Shown here piece by piece: positions 38,205 to 46,321 of a DNA stretch of 64,000 nucleotides. This DNA is from Arthrobacter frigidicola. GTDB taxonomy: Bacteria; Actinomycetota; Actinomycetes; Actinomycetales; Micrococcaceae. Numbering within the stretch: the stretch's first letter is position 1; the number at the start of each line of letters is the position of its first letter. Under the pieces are notes generated by a model. It saw nothing but the letters and a program-made list of their open reading frames with translations, had not been told where the DNA came from and did no database searches. The stretch covers positions 1 to 64,000 of the forward strand of contig QZVU01000007.1 of NCBI GenBank assembly GCA_003602285.1. Reading direction: 5' to 3'. Position numbers and translations under genes: made by a program.

Positions 38205-39447
38205 ACCCGGAACCGCGACCGGCCCCGGCGGTCACCACGGAGGACCCGCCGGCCCCGGATCCCGGCACCCAAGGGACCGCCGGGCCGCGGGGTTGGCCCA
38301 CTACGTCATCGCTGCCACCCTCGTGCGAAGCGCCGACGGCGGTGCCGTCGTCGCCATCGTGCTCCTCGCCCTCGACAGCGGGCTTCCGGGCTGGCTGGCG
38401 GGCGTCCTCGGTGCTTCGATCACCGCACCGCACCTGCTCGGCCCGTTCATCGCCCGGCGCCTCGACACCGCTGACGACGGCAGGAAGCTCATCGCGCTGT
38501 CCGCGGTCCTCCACGGGGTGCTGCTCGGCGCCGCGGCCCTGCTCCTTCCGGTGACGTGGCCGCTCTGGCCGGCCCTGCTGCTCGTCGCCTCTGGCCTCTT
38601 CGGACCAATGCTCACCGGCGGAATCAGCAGCCGCCTGCCCGCCATCGCCGGCCCGGAGCTGAGGAGCCAGCGCAGGGCGCAGAGCTGGGACGTGGCAAGC
38701 TATGGGCTGGCCGGAACCCTTGGCCCCGCCGCCGTCGCCTGGATCGCTGCGACGGCCGACCCGCTCACCGCCACCCTCCTTCTCGCCTCGGCCGCAGTCC
38801 TTGGAGCAGGAGGCATCCTCGCCCTGCCCAGGCAGAAGTCACCTGCTCAGGGGGCCGACGTGCCGGGACCCGTGCGGACCCTGCGCCTGATGGTGCGTTC
38901 CGGCCCGCTGCGCCGCACCCTCCTGCTCACCGTCACCGTCGCCTTCGCGGTGGCGGCACTGCCCATCAGCGCGGCCGCGGCCACGCTCGACACGCCCCCG
39001 GCCGCCGGCACCCTGGTCGCGGCATACGGAATCGGGAACCTCCTGGGCTCTGCTGCCCTCATGATCCGTCCGCTTCGCAGGGATGCCGACCGCCTGATGA
39101 GCTCCCTGGCCCTCGTCGTGGCGGTGATGCTCGCCCTCACCCTGCTCACCCCCGCCTTCGAGGCCTCCCTCGCGGCGTTCTGCCTCACCGGGACCGCAAA
39201 TGCGCTGTTCTTCGCCGCAACGCTCGCCGGCCGCAGCGAATACGCCCCGCGGGCCGCCCGCGGTCAGGTCTTCATCTGGGTTGGCGCACTCAAAATCGCT
39301 GCGGGCTCGGCCGGGACGGCGGCCGCAGGCGCCGCCATCACCTTCGGTTCCTGGGTCCCGCTGGGTCTGGCCTCGGCGGTGACGGTCGGGGCCGCAGCCA
39401 TCAGCATGCTCGATCGGTCCCGGTCGGGGGACCAGCCACCCCGTTAG
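38182..39447 (+). CDS. MFS transporter
   Basis: A 421-residue major facilitator protein with about 12 hydrophobic helices after a 35-residue Gly/Pro-rich cytoplasmic N-terminus. The GTG start lies inside the end of the DapA-family gene (23-nt overlap), so translation is probably coupled. Helix content (VAIVVLLALDSG-like, FAVAALPISAAAATL, NALFFAATLAGRSEYAPRAARGQ) fits a drug/metabolite exporter. Substrate unknown. It appears to be the last gene of the XRE-cupin cluster. Confidence 0.9.
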   Translation: MTSDSTAEPGTATGPGGHHGGPAGPGSRHPRDRRAAGLAHYVIAATLVRSADGGAVVAIVLLALDSGLPGWLAGVLGASITAPHLLGPFIARRLDTADDGRKLIALSAVLHGVLLGAAALLLPVTWPLWPALLLVASGLFGPMLTGGISSRLPAIAGPELRSQRRAQSWDVASYGLAGTLGPAAVAWIAATADPLTATLLLASAAVLGAGGILALPRQKSPAQGADVPGPVRTLRLMVRSGPLRRTLLLTVTVAFAVAALPISAAAATLDTPPAAGTLVAAYGIGNLLGSAALMIRPLRRDADRLMSSLALVVAVMLALTLLTPAFEASLAAFCLTGTANALFFAATLAGRSEYAPRAARGQVFIWVGALKIAAGSAGTAAAGAAITFGSWVPLGLASAVTVGAAAISMLDRSRSGDQPPR

Positions 39448-39515
39448 CGCTGCGCAAAGCCGGAGTCGCCCCGTGCTTCCGGGGGACGGGGCGCGGGCTC
39501 GGCCCTGTGTTTCTG

Positions 39516-40559
39516 TTAACCCAGGGTCGAGATGTCGATGACGAAGCGGTACCGCACGTCGGAGACAATGACACGTTCGTAGGCCTCATTGATCCTGTCC
39601 GCCGGAATGACCTCGATCTCCGCACCGAGTCCGTGCTCGGCGCAGAAGTCGAGCATCTCCTGGGTCTCACGGATACCACCGATCATCGAGCCGGCGAAGG
39701 AACGGCGGCCCATGATGAGGGAGAACGCGTTGACGGGAAGCGGTTCGGCCGGGGCTCCGACGTTCACCAGGGCGCCGTCGAGGGCCAGCAACTGGAGGTA
39801 GGCGCTGATGTCGAGCGATGCGCTGACCGTATTGATGACCAGGTCGAAGGAACCGGCCAGATCCGCGAAGGTGTTCTCATCGCTGGTGGCGTAGTAGTGG
39901 TCGGCGCCCAGTTTCAGGCCGTCCTCCTGCTTCTTCAGCGACTGGGAGAGCACGGTGACCTCCGCCCCCATGGCGTGCGCAAGCTTGACCGCCATGTGGC
40001 CGAGCCCGCCGAGTCCGACGACGGCGACTTTGCGGCCGGGGCCGGCACCCCAGTGGCGCAGCGGCGAGTAGGTGGTGATCCCCGCGCACAGCAGCGGGGC
40101 GGCAGCATCAAGGGCGATCCCTTCGGGGATGCTGACGACGAAGTCTTCGGTCACCACGACGTGGGTGGAGTAGCCGCCCTGGGTGATGGTCCCGTCGCGG
40201 TCCACCGCGCCGTAGGTGCCGATAGATCCGGCGAGGCAGTACTGTTCCTCGCCCTTCCGGCAGTTCACGCATTCCCCGCACGAGTTCACCATGCAGCCGA
40301 CACCCACCCGGTCACCGACCGCGTGTTTGGTGACCTCCGCACCCACTTCGGTGACGATTCCGGCGATCTCATGGCCGGGGACCAGCGGGTACTGCTGCGG
40401 CCCCCACTCGCCGCGGACGGTGTGGATATCCGAGTGGCAGATCCCGGCGAACTTGATCTCGATAAGCACGTCGCGGGGGCCAACGGAGCGGCGCTCGATG
40501 GTCGTGGGGATCAGGCCCTCGGTCGCTGAAGGCGCTGCATAAGCAGTAACGGAAAGCAT
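39516..40559 (-). CDS. Zinc-dependent NAD(P)-linked alcohol dehydrogenase
   Basis: A 347-residue medium-chain dehydrogenase of the cinnamyl-alcohol-dehydrogenase/YahK group. Catalytic zinc ligands lie in [15 protein letters not shown] (Cys) and GHEIAGIV (His/Glu); the four structural-zinc cysteines lie between about residues 92 and 106 (SCGECVNC and QYC). The cofactor motif is [25 protein letters not shown] directly precedes the ATG at 40559. It is divergent from an XRE regulator gene with a 172-nt spacer, which is probably its regulator. Confidence 0.94.
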   Translation of the reverse strand: MLSVTAYAAPSATEGLIPTTIERRSVGPRDVLIEIKFAGICHSDIHTVRGEWGPQQYPLVPGHEIAGIVTEVGAEVTKHAVGDRVGVGCMVNSCGECVNCRKGEEQYCLAGSIGTYGAVDRDGTITQGGYSTHVVVTEDFVVSIPEGIALDAAAPLLCAGITTYSPLRHWGAGPGRKVAVVGLGGLGHMAVKLAHAMGAEVTVLSQSLKKQEDGLKLGADHYYATSDENTFADLAGSFDLVINTVSASLDISAYLQLLALDGALVNVGAPAEPLPVNAFSLIMGRRSFAGSMIGGIRETQEMLDFCAEHGLGAEIEVIPADRINEAYERVIVSDVRYRFVIDISTLG

Positions 40560-40719
40560 GGTTTCTCCTAAGAAGGCTGGGCTTGAACGGCGCCGTCCCG
40601 GGGCGCATGGGCATACCCTCGGTGCCGTTCCCATCAATTCGACCCTGTTTTCCACTCGGAAAGAAGGTTGCCTTTATCGGGGGGACAGGTTCTACCCCTC
40701 ACCCCGCAGGACGCAGGGC

Positions 40720-40725
40720 TATCGT
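40720..40725 (+). promoter_or_regulatory. -10 element (TATCGT) of the XRE gene at 40732, leaderless type
   Basis: TATCGT, 6 nt, then ATG 40732. Confidence 0.5.
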
Positions 40726-40731
40726 GGATTC

Positions 40732-41625
40732 ATGGACAAGCAGCCCGACAACCGCGCCGACATCCGGGACTTCCTGGCCAGCCGCCGCGCGAAACTCCGC
40801 CCCGAGCAGGTCGGCCTGCCGGCGGGCAGCCGGCGGCGCGTTCCGGGACTGCGCCGCGAGGAGGTTGCGGTGCTCGCCGGTGTGAGCACCGAGTGGTACG
40901 CCCGGCTGGAGAAGGGCAATATCAGCGGCGTGTCCGAAGACGTCCTCAAGGCCGTCTCCCGTGCGCTGCAGTTGGGCGATGAGGAGTGCCTGTACCTCTT
41001 CGAGCTGGCCCGGGCCGCCCGGCCCGCGCGCCGGGCGCCCCGCCGGGCGGAGGCCGGAGTGGCGCCTTCGGTGCAGTGGCTGCTGGACTCGATGACCCTC
41101 TCGGCCGCGTTCGTCTGTAACGGCCGGCTCGACGTCGTCGCCAGCAATCCCCTGGGCCGGGCGCTTCACGCCCCAATGTTCACCAGCGCATTCACCGGCG
41201 CCAACGGGCAGGCGAACTTCGCGCGCTTCCATTTCCTCGAGCCCGCCGCCCGGGAGTTCGTCGTCGACTGGGAAGCCGGGGCCGCGGCGACCGCAGCGCT
41301 ACTTCGCGCCGAAGCCGGCCGGGACCCCAACAACAGATCCCTGCGTGAGCTCGTGGGAGAGCTGTCCACCCTGAGCCCCGAGTTCCGCACCCTGTGGGCC
41401 TCGCATGACATCCGCTTCCGCCACGAGGGAGTCAAGCGCCTGCGGCACCCCGTGGCAGGGGAGTTGGAACTGACCTATCAGTCCCTGACCCTCCCCACCT
41501 TCCCGCGGGCAGTCCACAGTCTCAGCGTCTACACCGCTGAACCGGGCACAGCCCACGAAGAGCGGCTGCGGCTCCTCGCAAGCTGGGCGGCTCCGGTCCA
41601 GCAGACAGCAGAAACGAACAACTAG
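40732..41625 (+). CDS. XRE family regulator with MmyB-like ligand-binding domain
   Basis: A 297-residue regulator. The helix-turn-helix occupies about residues 10-75 (GLRREEVAVLAGVSTEWYARLEKG region); the C-terminal 180 residues match the MmyB-like ligand-binding domain (FHFLEPAAREFVVDWE, HDIRFRHEGVKRLRHPVAGELEL). Regulators of this type typically sit divergent from a dehydrogenase or SDR gene that they control, here the zinc alcohol dehydrogenase. ATG 40732 lies 6 nt after a -10 element. A second member lies at 61618-62475. Confidence 0.94.
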   Translation: MDKQPDNRADIRDFLASRRAKLRPEQVGLPAGSRRRVPGLRREEVAVLAGVSTEWYARLEKGNISGVSEDVLKAVSRALQLGDEECLYLFELARAARPARRAPRRAEAGVAPSVQWLLDSMTLSAAFVCNGRLDVVASNPLGRALHAPMFTSAFTGANGQANFARFHFLEPAAREFVVDWEAGAAATAALLRAEAGRDPNNRSLRELVGELSTLSPEFRTLWASHDIRFRHEGVKRLRHPVAGELELTYQSLTLPTFPRAVHSLSVYTAEPGTAHEERLRLLASWAAPVQQTAETNN

Positions 41626-42215
41626 CCGCGGCGGCTGGTCGAACCACGGGCCGGGCGGCGCCCGGCGGATGAGGGTCCGCGCAGGGCCACGGTGCTCAGA
41701 CGGCGCGGTTGCAACCAGGAGGCAGCATCCACCGGTTCAGCCAATCCGCGCCCGTCGACGGACAGCCAGCGATTCTGCCGGTTGGATAACGCTTTGGAAC
41801 GGATGATTCGTTGCCCGGAACCTCCCACCCCTGGTCCCGGATCCGGAGTTTTTAGCGACCGCCGACGCAGCATCCCCGTGCCCCCAGGACAAAACTTGGA
41901 GGGACTGATGAATCATCTCCGTGACACCCGCTCCTCCGCTCAGTCAGGGGCGAAGGAAAGGTCGAGATACTGCAAGGGTATGTGGTCGCAGGGCACGATT
42001 TCCGCCGGAAAAAGCCCCGGCCGCGAACTCAGCAAAGGGTGTTGTCATTCTTCGTGGGGCAACAGGGTCAGATGTGAACCGGCCGCTTGTCCAGCCTTTA
42101 AGCACGAATATGCGTGCCGCGCCGCAATTCTTTCCCTCCTCGCATAATCACAAATAGGAAGTAGGCTGATGATTTGGTCCTCAGCAGAGGGTCCTGCCCG
42201 TACATAAGGAGAGCA
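41626..42215. other. 590-nt gap without an assignable gene
   Basis: One frame on the plus strand has GGAGGG (41898-41903), ATG 41908 and 79 codons to 42147, but its residues (many Cys/Ser/Arg, no hydrophobic core) do not look like a real protein, so I do not call it. I recognise no tRNA, known riboswitch or terminator. The last 15 nt carry the ribosome site AAGGAGAG of the next gene. The length and moderate base composition leave room for a regulatory RNA. Confidence 0.4.
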
Positions 42216-42533
42216 ATGATCCGCAAAAGTACAGCCACTGCAGCCCTGTCCTTCGCCATCTTGATGGGCGTGGCTGGTCCTGCCGCCGCTGAAGAAGACA
42301 CCGCCCCTGCTACGCAGCAGACCCAGGAAAGCGACGATGACAACGGCGACGCTGGCCTGTGGGGCCTCCTGGGCCTTCTCGGACTGGCAGGCCTGCTGAA
42401 GAGGAACAAGAAAGAGCACGTTGACCATGTCCGTAACGTGGGCAGCACCACGACCATTGGCACCCGCACCACGGGAACCACAGGCACGACGGGCACGACC
42501 GGCGTGAATGATCCGACCCGCCCCGGTTACTAG
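42216..42533 (+). CDS. Small exported WGxxGxxG-type protein
   Basis: A 105-residue precursor. The signal peptide (RKSTATAALSFAILMGVAGPAAA, cleavage after about residue 24) is followed by an acidic stretch, then WGLLGLLGLAGLLKRNK, which matches the WGxxGxxG motif: a short hydrophobic segment followed by basic residues, as in cell-surface sorting tails. The C-terminus is a Gly/Thr repeat region (RTTGTTGTTGTTG). AAGGAGAG precedes the ATG. The hydrophobic segment lies inside the protein rather than at its end, which is unusual for a sorting signal. Function unknown. Confidence 0.85.
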   Translation: MIRKSTATAALSFAILMGVAGPAAAEEDTAPATQQTQESDDDNGDAGLWGLLGLLGLAGLLKRNKKEHVDHVRNVGSTTTIGTRTTGTTGTTGTTGVNDPTRPGY

Positions 42534-42577
42534 ACCCCGCAATTCGGAGGATCTGAAATGAAGATCCACGCGCCGCA

Positions 42578-42613
42578 CACAAAGGCCCACTCATCCACGA
42601 GTGGGCCTTTGTG
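42578..42613. terminator. Bidirectional terminator between convergent genes
   Basis: A perfect 15-bp stem (42578-42592 with 42599-42613), loop ATCCAC. The stem contains AAA on one side and TTT on the other, so it can terminate both the exported-protein gene (plus) and the SCO1664-like gene (minus). Confidence 0.85.
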
Positions 42614-42696
42614 CGATCAACGCCCTGCTCTCGGAAGGTGTTTTGACTGACCGTTACGTCCTCCGCCGGAGGGCAAAGGCCGTGGCGACATTCCCC

Positions 42697-43464
42697 TCAG
42701 AACAGCGGCCAGGGGACCGCCGGCATGCCACCGCTCGGAGCCGGAAATTTCCCTTCCCGACGCAACTGTGCGCAACGCGCGGCGAGGGAAGCGATTTCTT
42801 CGGCGGTGAGCAAGTCCGCCAGGGCGCGGCCCAGCTCACCGTGCAGTCGTTCGCTGATCCGGTCGATGCCGTCCAGTTCCTCGGCGGTCAGCGCGTCCCC
42901 CAGCCACCCCCAGAGCACCGTGCGCAGCTTGTGGTCGCTGTGGAAGGTGAGCCCATGGTCCACGCCGTGCCGGTGCCCGTCCGTCATGGGAAGAATGTGG
43001 GCGCCCTTGCGGTCGGCGTTGTTGACGACGACGTCGAACACCGCCATGCGTCTCAGCGCAGGCGAGTCTTCGTGAACGAGGGTGACCATCCGTCCGTCCT
43101 CGTCCTGGCCCTCAAGGACGGGTTTCCAGCCGGCCTCGGGCATTTCGGTCGTCGCAACGAGGTCAACGGGGTTTTGGGCGGGGTCCTGTTCCTGCCAAAG
43201 CTGCACCATTCCCTCGCCCAGCGGACCGTCGCGCAGCCAGGTCTTCGGCACGACGTTCCAGCCGAGCACCTGCGAGACGAGGTAGGCGGCCACCTCCCGC
43301 TGAGCCAGGGTGCCGTCGGGAAAATCCCACAACGGGCTCTCGCCTGCGATCGGCTTATAGACGACCATGGTGCCGCCGATGCTGCCCAGGAAGGTGGCGT
43401 TCGACGCCGTCGTGATGCGCCCGGTGAGCGTCAGCTCGGCGGTCACCAGGTCGGGTGCCGGCAT
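42697..43464 (-). CDS. SCO1664 family protein (PI3/4-kinase-like fold)
   Basis: A 255-residue member of a conserved actinobacterial family with a kinase-like fold: VVYKPIAGESPLWDFPDGTLAQREVAAY contains the probable ATP-binding Lys, and VFDVVVNNADRKGAHIL with VDHGLTFH resemble catalytic Asp/Asn loops. It is the third gene of a run (phosphomutase-like, DUF3090, SCO1664-like) that travels together in actinobacteria. The ATG overlaps the DUF3090 stop by one base (TGATG), so the two are translationally coupled. The substrate is unknown. Confidence 0.92.
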   Translation of the reverse strand: MPAPDLVTAELTLTGRITTASNATFLGSIGGTMVVYKPIAGESPLWDFPDGTLAQREVAAYLVSQVLGWNVVPKTWLRDGPLGEGMVQLWQEQDPAQNPVDLVATTEMPEAGWKPVLEGQDEDGRMVTLVHEDSPALRRMAVFDVVVNNADRKGAHILPMTDGHRHGVDHGLTFHSDHKLRTVLWGWLGDALTAEELDGIDRISERLHGELGRALADLLTAEEIASLAARCAQLRREGKFPAPSGGMPAVPWPLF

Positions 43465-44018
43465 CAGTCCTCGGGAAGGGTGCAGGTATGGCCGTCGGCG
43501 TCCATCGGGTAGCCGCAGAGCGGGCAGATCGGACGCCCGGCGCCAACAATCTCGCGGGTGCGCTTGGCGAAGGCGCGGGCTGTGCCGACCGGCATCCGCA
43601 CCCGGAGCACTTCGGATCCGTCAGCGTCGTTGTCATCGGGCGATTCGGCCTCGTCGTCGGCCTCGAGATCGGCGAGAGGGTAGGCCTCGACGACGATCTG
43701 CGCCGTCGTCGGGTCCCAGCCCAGGCTCATGGCGCCGGTTCGAAACTGCTCCTCAACGGCGTCGAGCTGGTCATTGTCGACGAGTTCGATGGGAGTACTT
43801 GTGGGAACGCTGAAGGGGTTGCCCTCAAGGGTGCCGAGCTGATCGAGGATTTCGTCGATCTTCTCCGCGAGCTGTGCGGACTGCTGCTTCTCCAGGGCGA
43901 TACTGACGATCTGCTTCCCGGTGCGCGCCTGCAGGTAGAACGTTCGTTCCCCCGGAGCGCCGATGGTGCCGATGACGACCCGGTCAGGCCAGGGGAACTC
44001 GTGAACGATTGTAGGCAT
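43464..44018 (-). CDS. DUF3090 family protein
   Basis: A 184-residue conserved actinobacterial protein. The N-terminal DUF3090 core begins VHEFPWPDRVVIGTIG and contains RTFYLQARTGKQIVSIALEKQQ. An acidic linker leads to a C-terminal zinc-ribbon-like end, CPLCGYPMDADGHTC. Function unknown. It lies between the phosphomutase-like and SCO1664-like genes and has its own TAAAAT -10 element 6 nt before the ATG. Confidence 0.94.
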   Translation of the reverse strand: MPTIVHEFPWPDRVVIGTIGAPGERTFYLQARTGKQIVSIALEKQQSAQLAEKIDEILDQLGTLEGNPFSVPTSTPIELVDNDQLDAVEEQFRTGAMSLGWDPTTAQIVVEAYPLADLEADDEAESPDDNDADGSEVLRVRMPVGTARAFAKRTREIVGAGRPICPLCGYPMDADGHTCTLPED

Positions 44019-44024
44019 AGACCT

Positions 44025-44030
44025 ATTTTA
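44025..44030 (-). promoter_or_regulatory. -10 element (TAAAAT) of the DUF3090 gene, leaderless type
   Basis: On the minus strand TAAAAT is followed by 6 nt and ATG 44018. The element's first three bases are the TAA stop codon of the upstream phosphomutase-like gene. Confidence 0.55.
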
Positions 44031-44747
44031 GGCTGAGGAAGCCGGCGGCGCCGTGTGCCCTGCGCCACCGCCCACCGGCGCATCGCCGGAGGGGACGCTG
44101 CTCGCCAGCCAGGACAGATCTCCGGCGTCGGTGTTGGTGGCATAAACGTTCGGCCGGCTCGTGCCGTAGCGCACGATCGACACCGAGGCCGGACCGACCG
44201 TGATGCGCTGGAACAGGTCGAGGTGCATGCCGAGCGCGTCCGCGAGGATCGACTTGATGATGTCGCCGTGACTTACCGCCACCCACACCGCCCCTGGCCC
44301 GTGCTCGGCTTCAAAGGCTGCATCGTGGCGCCGAACCGCCGCAACAGACCGGGCCTGCATTGCGGCCATGGATTCGCCGCCGGGGAAGGTGACGGCGGAC
44401 GGTTGCGACTGCACCACCGACCACAGATCCTCGGTCGCGAGATCGCTGAGCATGCGTCCCTGCCACTGGCCGTAATCGCACTCAGTCAGACTCGAATCGA
44501 GATTCATATCGACCGGTGCGTGCGGGGTGCCGGCCCGGCGATCCAGGATGAACTGGGCGGTCTGCTGACACCGCTCGAGGGGGCTCGACACCACTCCGAC
44601 GACGGGAACGGACGCGAGCCGCTCTCCGGTCAGGGCCGCCTGGTCGCGCCCAATCTGATCCAGCTCGACGCCGGCAGCCCGGCCGGCCAGCAGGCCGGTG
44701 GCATTGGCGGTGGTGCGGCCGTGCCGCACGAGAATAACTGTGGCCAT
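44028..44747 (-). CDS. MSMEG_4193-like histidine phosphatase/phosphomutase
   Basis: A 239-residue histidine phosphatase superfamily protein. The RHG motif is in ILVRHGRTTANATG (residues 5-18), partner residues in SSPLERCQQTA, LTECDYGQWQG and VSHGDIIKSIL. It is the first gene of the conserved trio with DUF3090 and SCO1664-like proteins; families of this kind are annotated as putative phosphomutases, but the substrate is not established. TAGGCT lies 6 nt before ATG 44747. Confidence 0.94.
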   Translation of the reverse strand: MATVILVRHGRTTANATGLLAGRAAGVELDQIGRDQAALTGERLASVPVVGVVSSPLERCQQTAQFILDRRAGTPHAPVDMNLDSSLTECDYGQWQGRMLSDLATEDLWSVVQSQPSAVTFPGGESMAAMQARSVAAVRRHDAAFEAEHGPGAVWVAVSHGDIIKSILADALGMHLDLFQRITVGPASVSIVRYGTSRPNVYATNTDAGDLSWLASSVPSGDAPVGGGAGHTAPPASSA

Positions 44748-44753
44748 CCCCCC

Positions 44754-44759
44754 AGCCTA
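44754..44759 (-). promoter_or_regulatory. -10 element (TAGGCT) of the MSMEG_4193-like gene, leaderless type
   Basis: TAGGCT, 6 nt (all G on the coding strand), then ATG 44747. The G run could also act as a weak ribosome site. Confidence 0.5.
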
Positions 44760-44838
44760 GCCATCCGCCCGCCGGCCAGACTCCCAACGCGGGGGAGCGC
44801 TTCCACAATTTTCCTGACGCTGACCCCGAATCGCATGT

Positions 44839-44844
44839 TAGTTT
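44839..44844 (+). promoter_or_regulatory. -10 element (TAGTTT) of the lipoprotein gene, leaderless type
   Basis: TAGTTT, 6 nt, then ATG 44851. Confidence 0.55.
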
Positions 44845-44850
44845 GCTCGC

Positions 44851-45396
44851 ATGAAGACCATGGGGGGCTTTGGACGTACGCATACATCGGGGCCGCCCCG
44901 CCCGCCAACCTTGGTGCTTCGGGCGGGGCTGCTCATGGCGGTGGCCACGCTGGCTCTCCTGACCGGTTGCGCCGGGGAAGAACCACGCGAACCCACCTCC
45001 CATGCAACCTCGGCGGAGGACGCAACCAACCGCCAGAGTGCCTGTCTGCGCGACCGCGGTTGGGACGTCTCCATCAGCGACGACGGCGCGATCTCGATCT
45101 CCTCCTCGTCAGTGTCAGAAGAGCAGCTCGACCTGTACCGGAAGGACGCCGAGGAATGCGGGGAGGGCCTGCTCCCGGATCCGGCGACGTTTACCGGAGA
45201 ACAGTGGTCGGAAATGTACACAGCCGTCACCAATTCGGCGGACTGCCTGGCCAAGCAAGGATACGAAGCCCCCGACCGGCCCACACTCCAGGCCTTCATC
45301 GACATGGACGGCGGCTGGAGCCCGTATTCGGAGATCGATACCTACGACTTTGAAAGACTCGAAGACCTCTGTCCGCAGGCAGAATACTGGGGTTAA
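44851..45396 (+). CDS. Lipoprotein, unknown function
   Basis: A 181-residue precursor with a hydrophobic signal (LRAGLLMAVATLALL) and lipobox LTGC (Cys about 40). The mature part is acidic with five further cysteines (CLRDRGWDVSISDDG, CGEGLLPDPATF, DCLAKQGYEAPDRP, DLCPQAEYWG), which could form disulfides. No enzymatic motif. The N-terminus before the hydrophobic core is rather long (24 residues). It starts 6 nt after TAGTTT. Confidence 0.82.
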   Translation: MKTMGGFGRTHTSGPPRPPTLVLRAGLLMAVATLALLTGCAGEEPREPTSHATSAEDATNRQSACLRDRGWDVSISDDGAISISSSSVSEEQLDLYRKDAEECGEGLLPDPATFTGEQWSEMYTAVTNSADCLAKQGYEAPDRPTLQAFIDMDGGWSPYSEIDTYDFERLEDLCPQAEYWG

Positions 45397-45555
45397 GTCC
45401 GTTTCAAAACGCGCCGACGGAGATTGCATCACGAGCCGTTCGGTGAAATCGACCGGGAGTTCGATTGGGTCTTTCTGCTCCGTGATCCCGTCGCGCGGGG
45501 GACCGTGCTCAATGAAATAGCAGTGAGTTCGGAATTGGGCATGGATGCCGTGTAA
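45397..45555 (+). pseudogene. Possible 3' remnant of a protein-coding gene
   Basis: Directly after the lipoprotein stop, the same frame stays open for 52 codons to TAA 45553. From 45430 the sequence reads HEPFGEIDREFDWVFLLRD then PVARGTVLNEIAVSSELGM, which looks protein-like rather than random. There is no strong start (TTG 45424 is the best) or ribosome site. I read it as the end of a decayed gene; I cannot name the family. Confidence 0.25.
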
Positions 45556-45566
45556 GAATTCGGGGC

Positions 45567-46106
45567 ATGAATGACGAATGGAACCGGCTTCGTCCAATCC
45601 TTCGGCCCGGTGAGCAGATTTACTGGGTTGGACAACCGGACCCGCGCGTCCATTTCACTCCGGCTGATGCCCTTCTGGTGCCGTTCAGCCTCATGTGGGG
45701 AGGCTTCGCGCTGGTTTGGGAGACCCAGGTCATCATGAAGGGAGCGCCTATTTTCTTCATCCTGTGGGGTGTCCCGTTCGTCCTGATTGGCCTATACCTG
45801 ATTGCTGGTCGCTTCTACTTCAAGAGACGACGCAAACTGAGGACCGTTTACGGGGTCACCAATTCACGGGCGATCGTTTCATCGAGCGAACGGTCCTTTG
45901 CCGAAACGCCAATCAAGGATGCATCGATGCGGGTCAGCCGCTCCCGGAAGGGCCAACACGTCAGTGTTGTCTTCGGTACTCCGCGACAGACCTCTTACCA
46001 GAACACGGGTCTGGATCTGTTCAGTCTTGGCCAGGGCCAGGTTGTGGGGTTCTACGACGTGAGTGACGCTGATGCCTTGGTGAGTGCGTTGGATAGGGCG
46101 AAGTAG
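45567..46106 (+). CDS. Membrane protein with PH-like domain, unknown function
   Basis: A 179-residue protein with two hydrophobic segments (about 35-53, LVPFSLMWGGFALVWETQ; 62-79, FFILWGVPFVLIGLYLIAG). It then has a soluble beta-rich region (RKLRTVYGVTNSRAIVSSSERS to DVSDADALVSAL) that fits a bacterial PH-like fold. The region is less GC-rich than most of the window. The start is ATG 45567; no strong ribosome site, with AAGAAT 7 nt upstream. Confidence 0.75.
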   Translation: MNDEWNRLRPILRPGEQIYWVGQPDPRVHFTPADALLVPFSLMWGGFALVWETQVIMKGAPIFFILWGVPFVLIGLYLIAGRFYFKRRRKLRTVYGVTNSRAIVSSSERSFAETPIKDASMRVSRSRKGQHVSVVFGTPRQTSYQNTGLDLFSLGQGQVVGFYDVSDADALVSALDRAK

Positions 46107-46309
46107 CTTTTTGTTGTCCCTCACCGGGGGCTTGATTGTTTCGTGGTGCTTGCCGCTCGTCGGGCCGTCACACAGTGGCAGGAAACAAGCAACGTCAGCA
46201 AACTGTGATCGAAAATTGTTGGTGGGAAACGTCGTTGCAGAAAAGCCGAGAATGCAGCCCCATGGACCCGGCCATCACCAATTAAGTGATACCGTGCGAG
46301 CGACGAATT

Positions 46310-46315
46310 GATAAT
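46310..46315 (+). promoter_or_regulatory. -10 element (GATAAT) of the ferritin-like gene, leaderless type
   Basis: GATAAT with an upstream TT, 6 nt, then ATG 46322. It supports ATG 46322 over the in-frame GTG 46286. Confidence 0.5.
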
Positions 46316-46321
46316 CCAAAG

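Noticed and set aside
41908-42147. A 79-codon frame with GGAGGG ahead of ATG
   Set aside because: Odd composition with many Cys/Ser/Arg and no hydrophobic core or family resemblance. A good ribosome site alone is not enough.
41626-42215. A known riboswitch (c-di-AMP, cobalamin, SAM types)
   Set aside because: I compared the visible sequence with the conserved cores I know and found no match.
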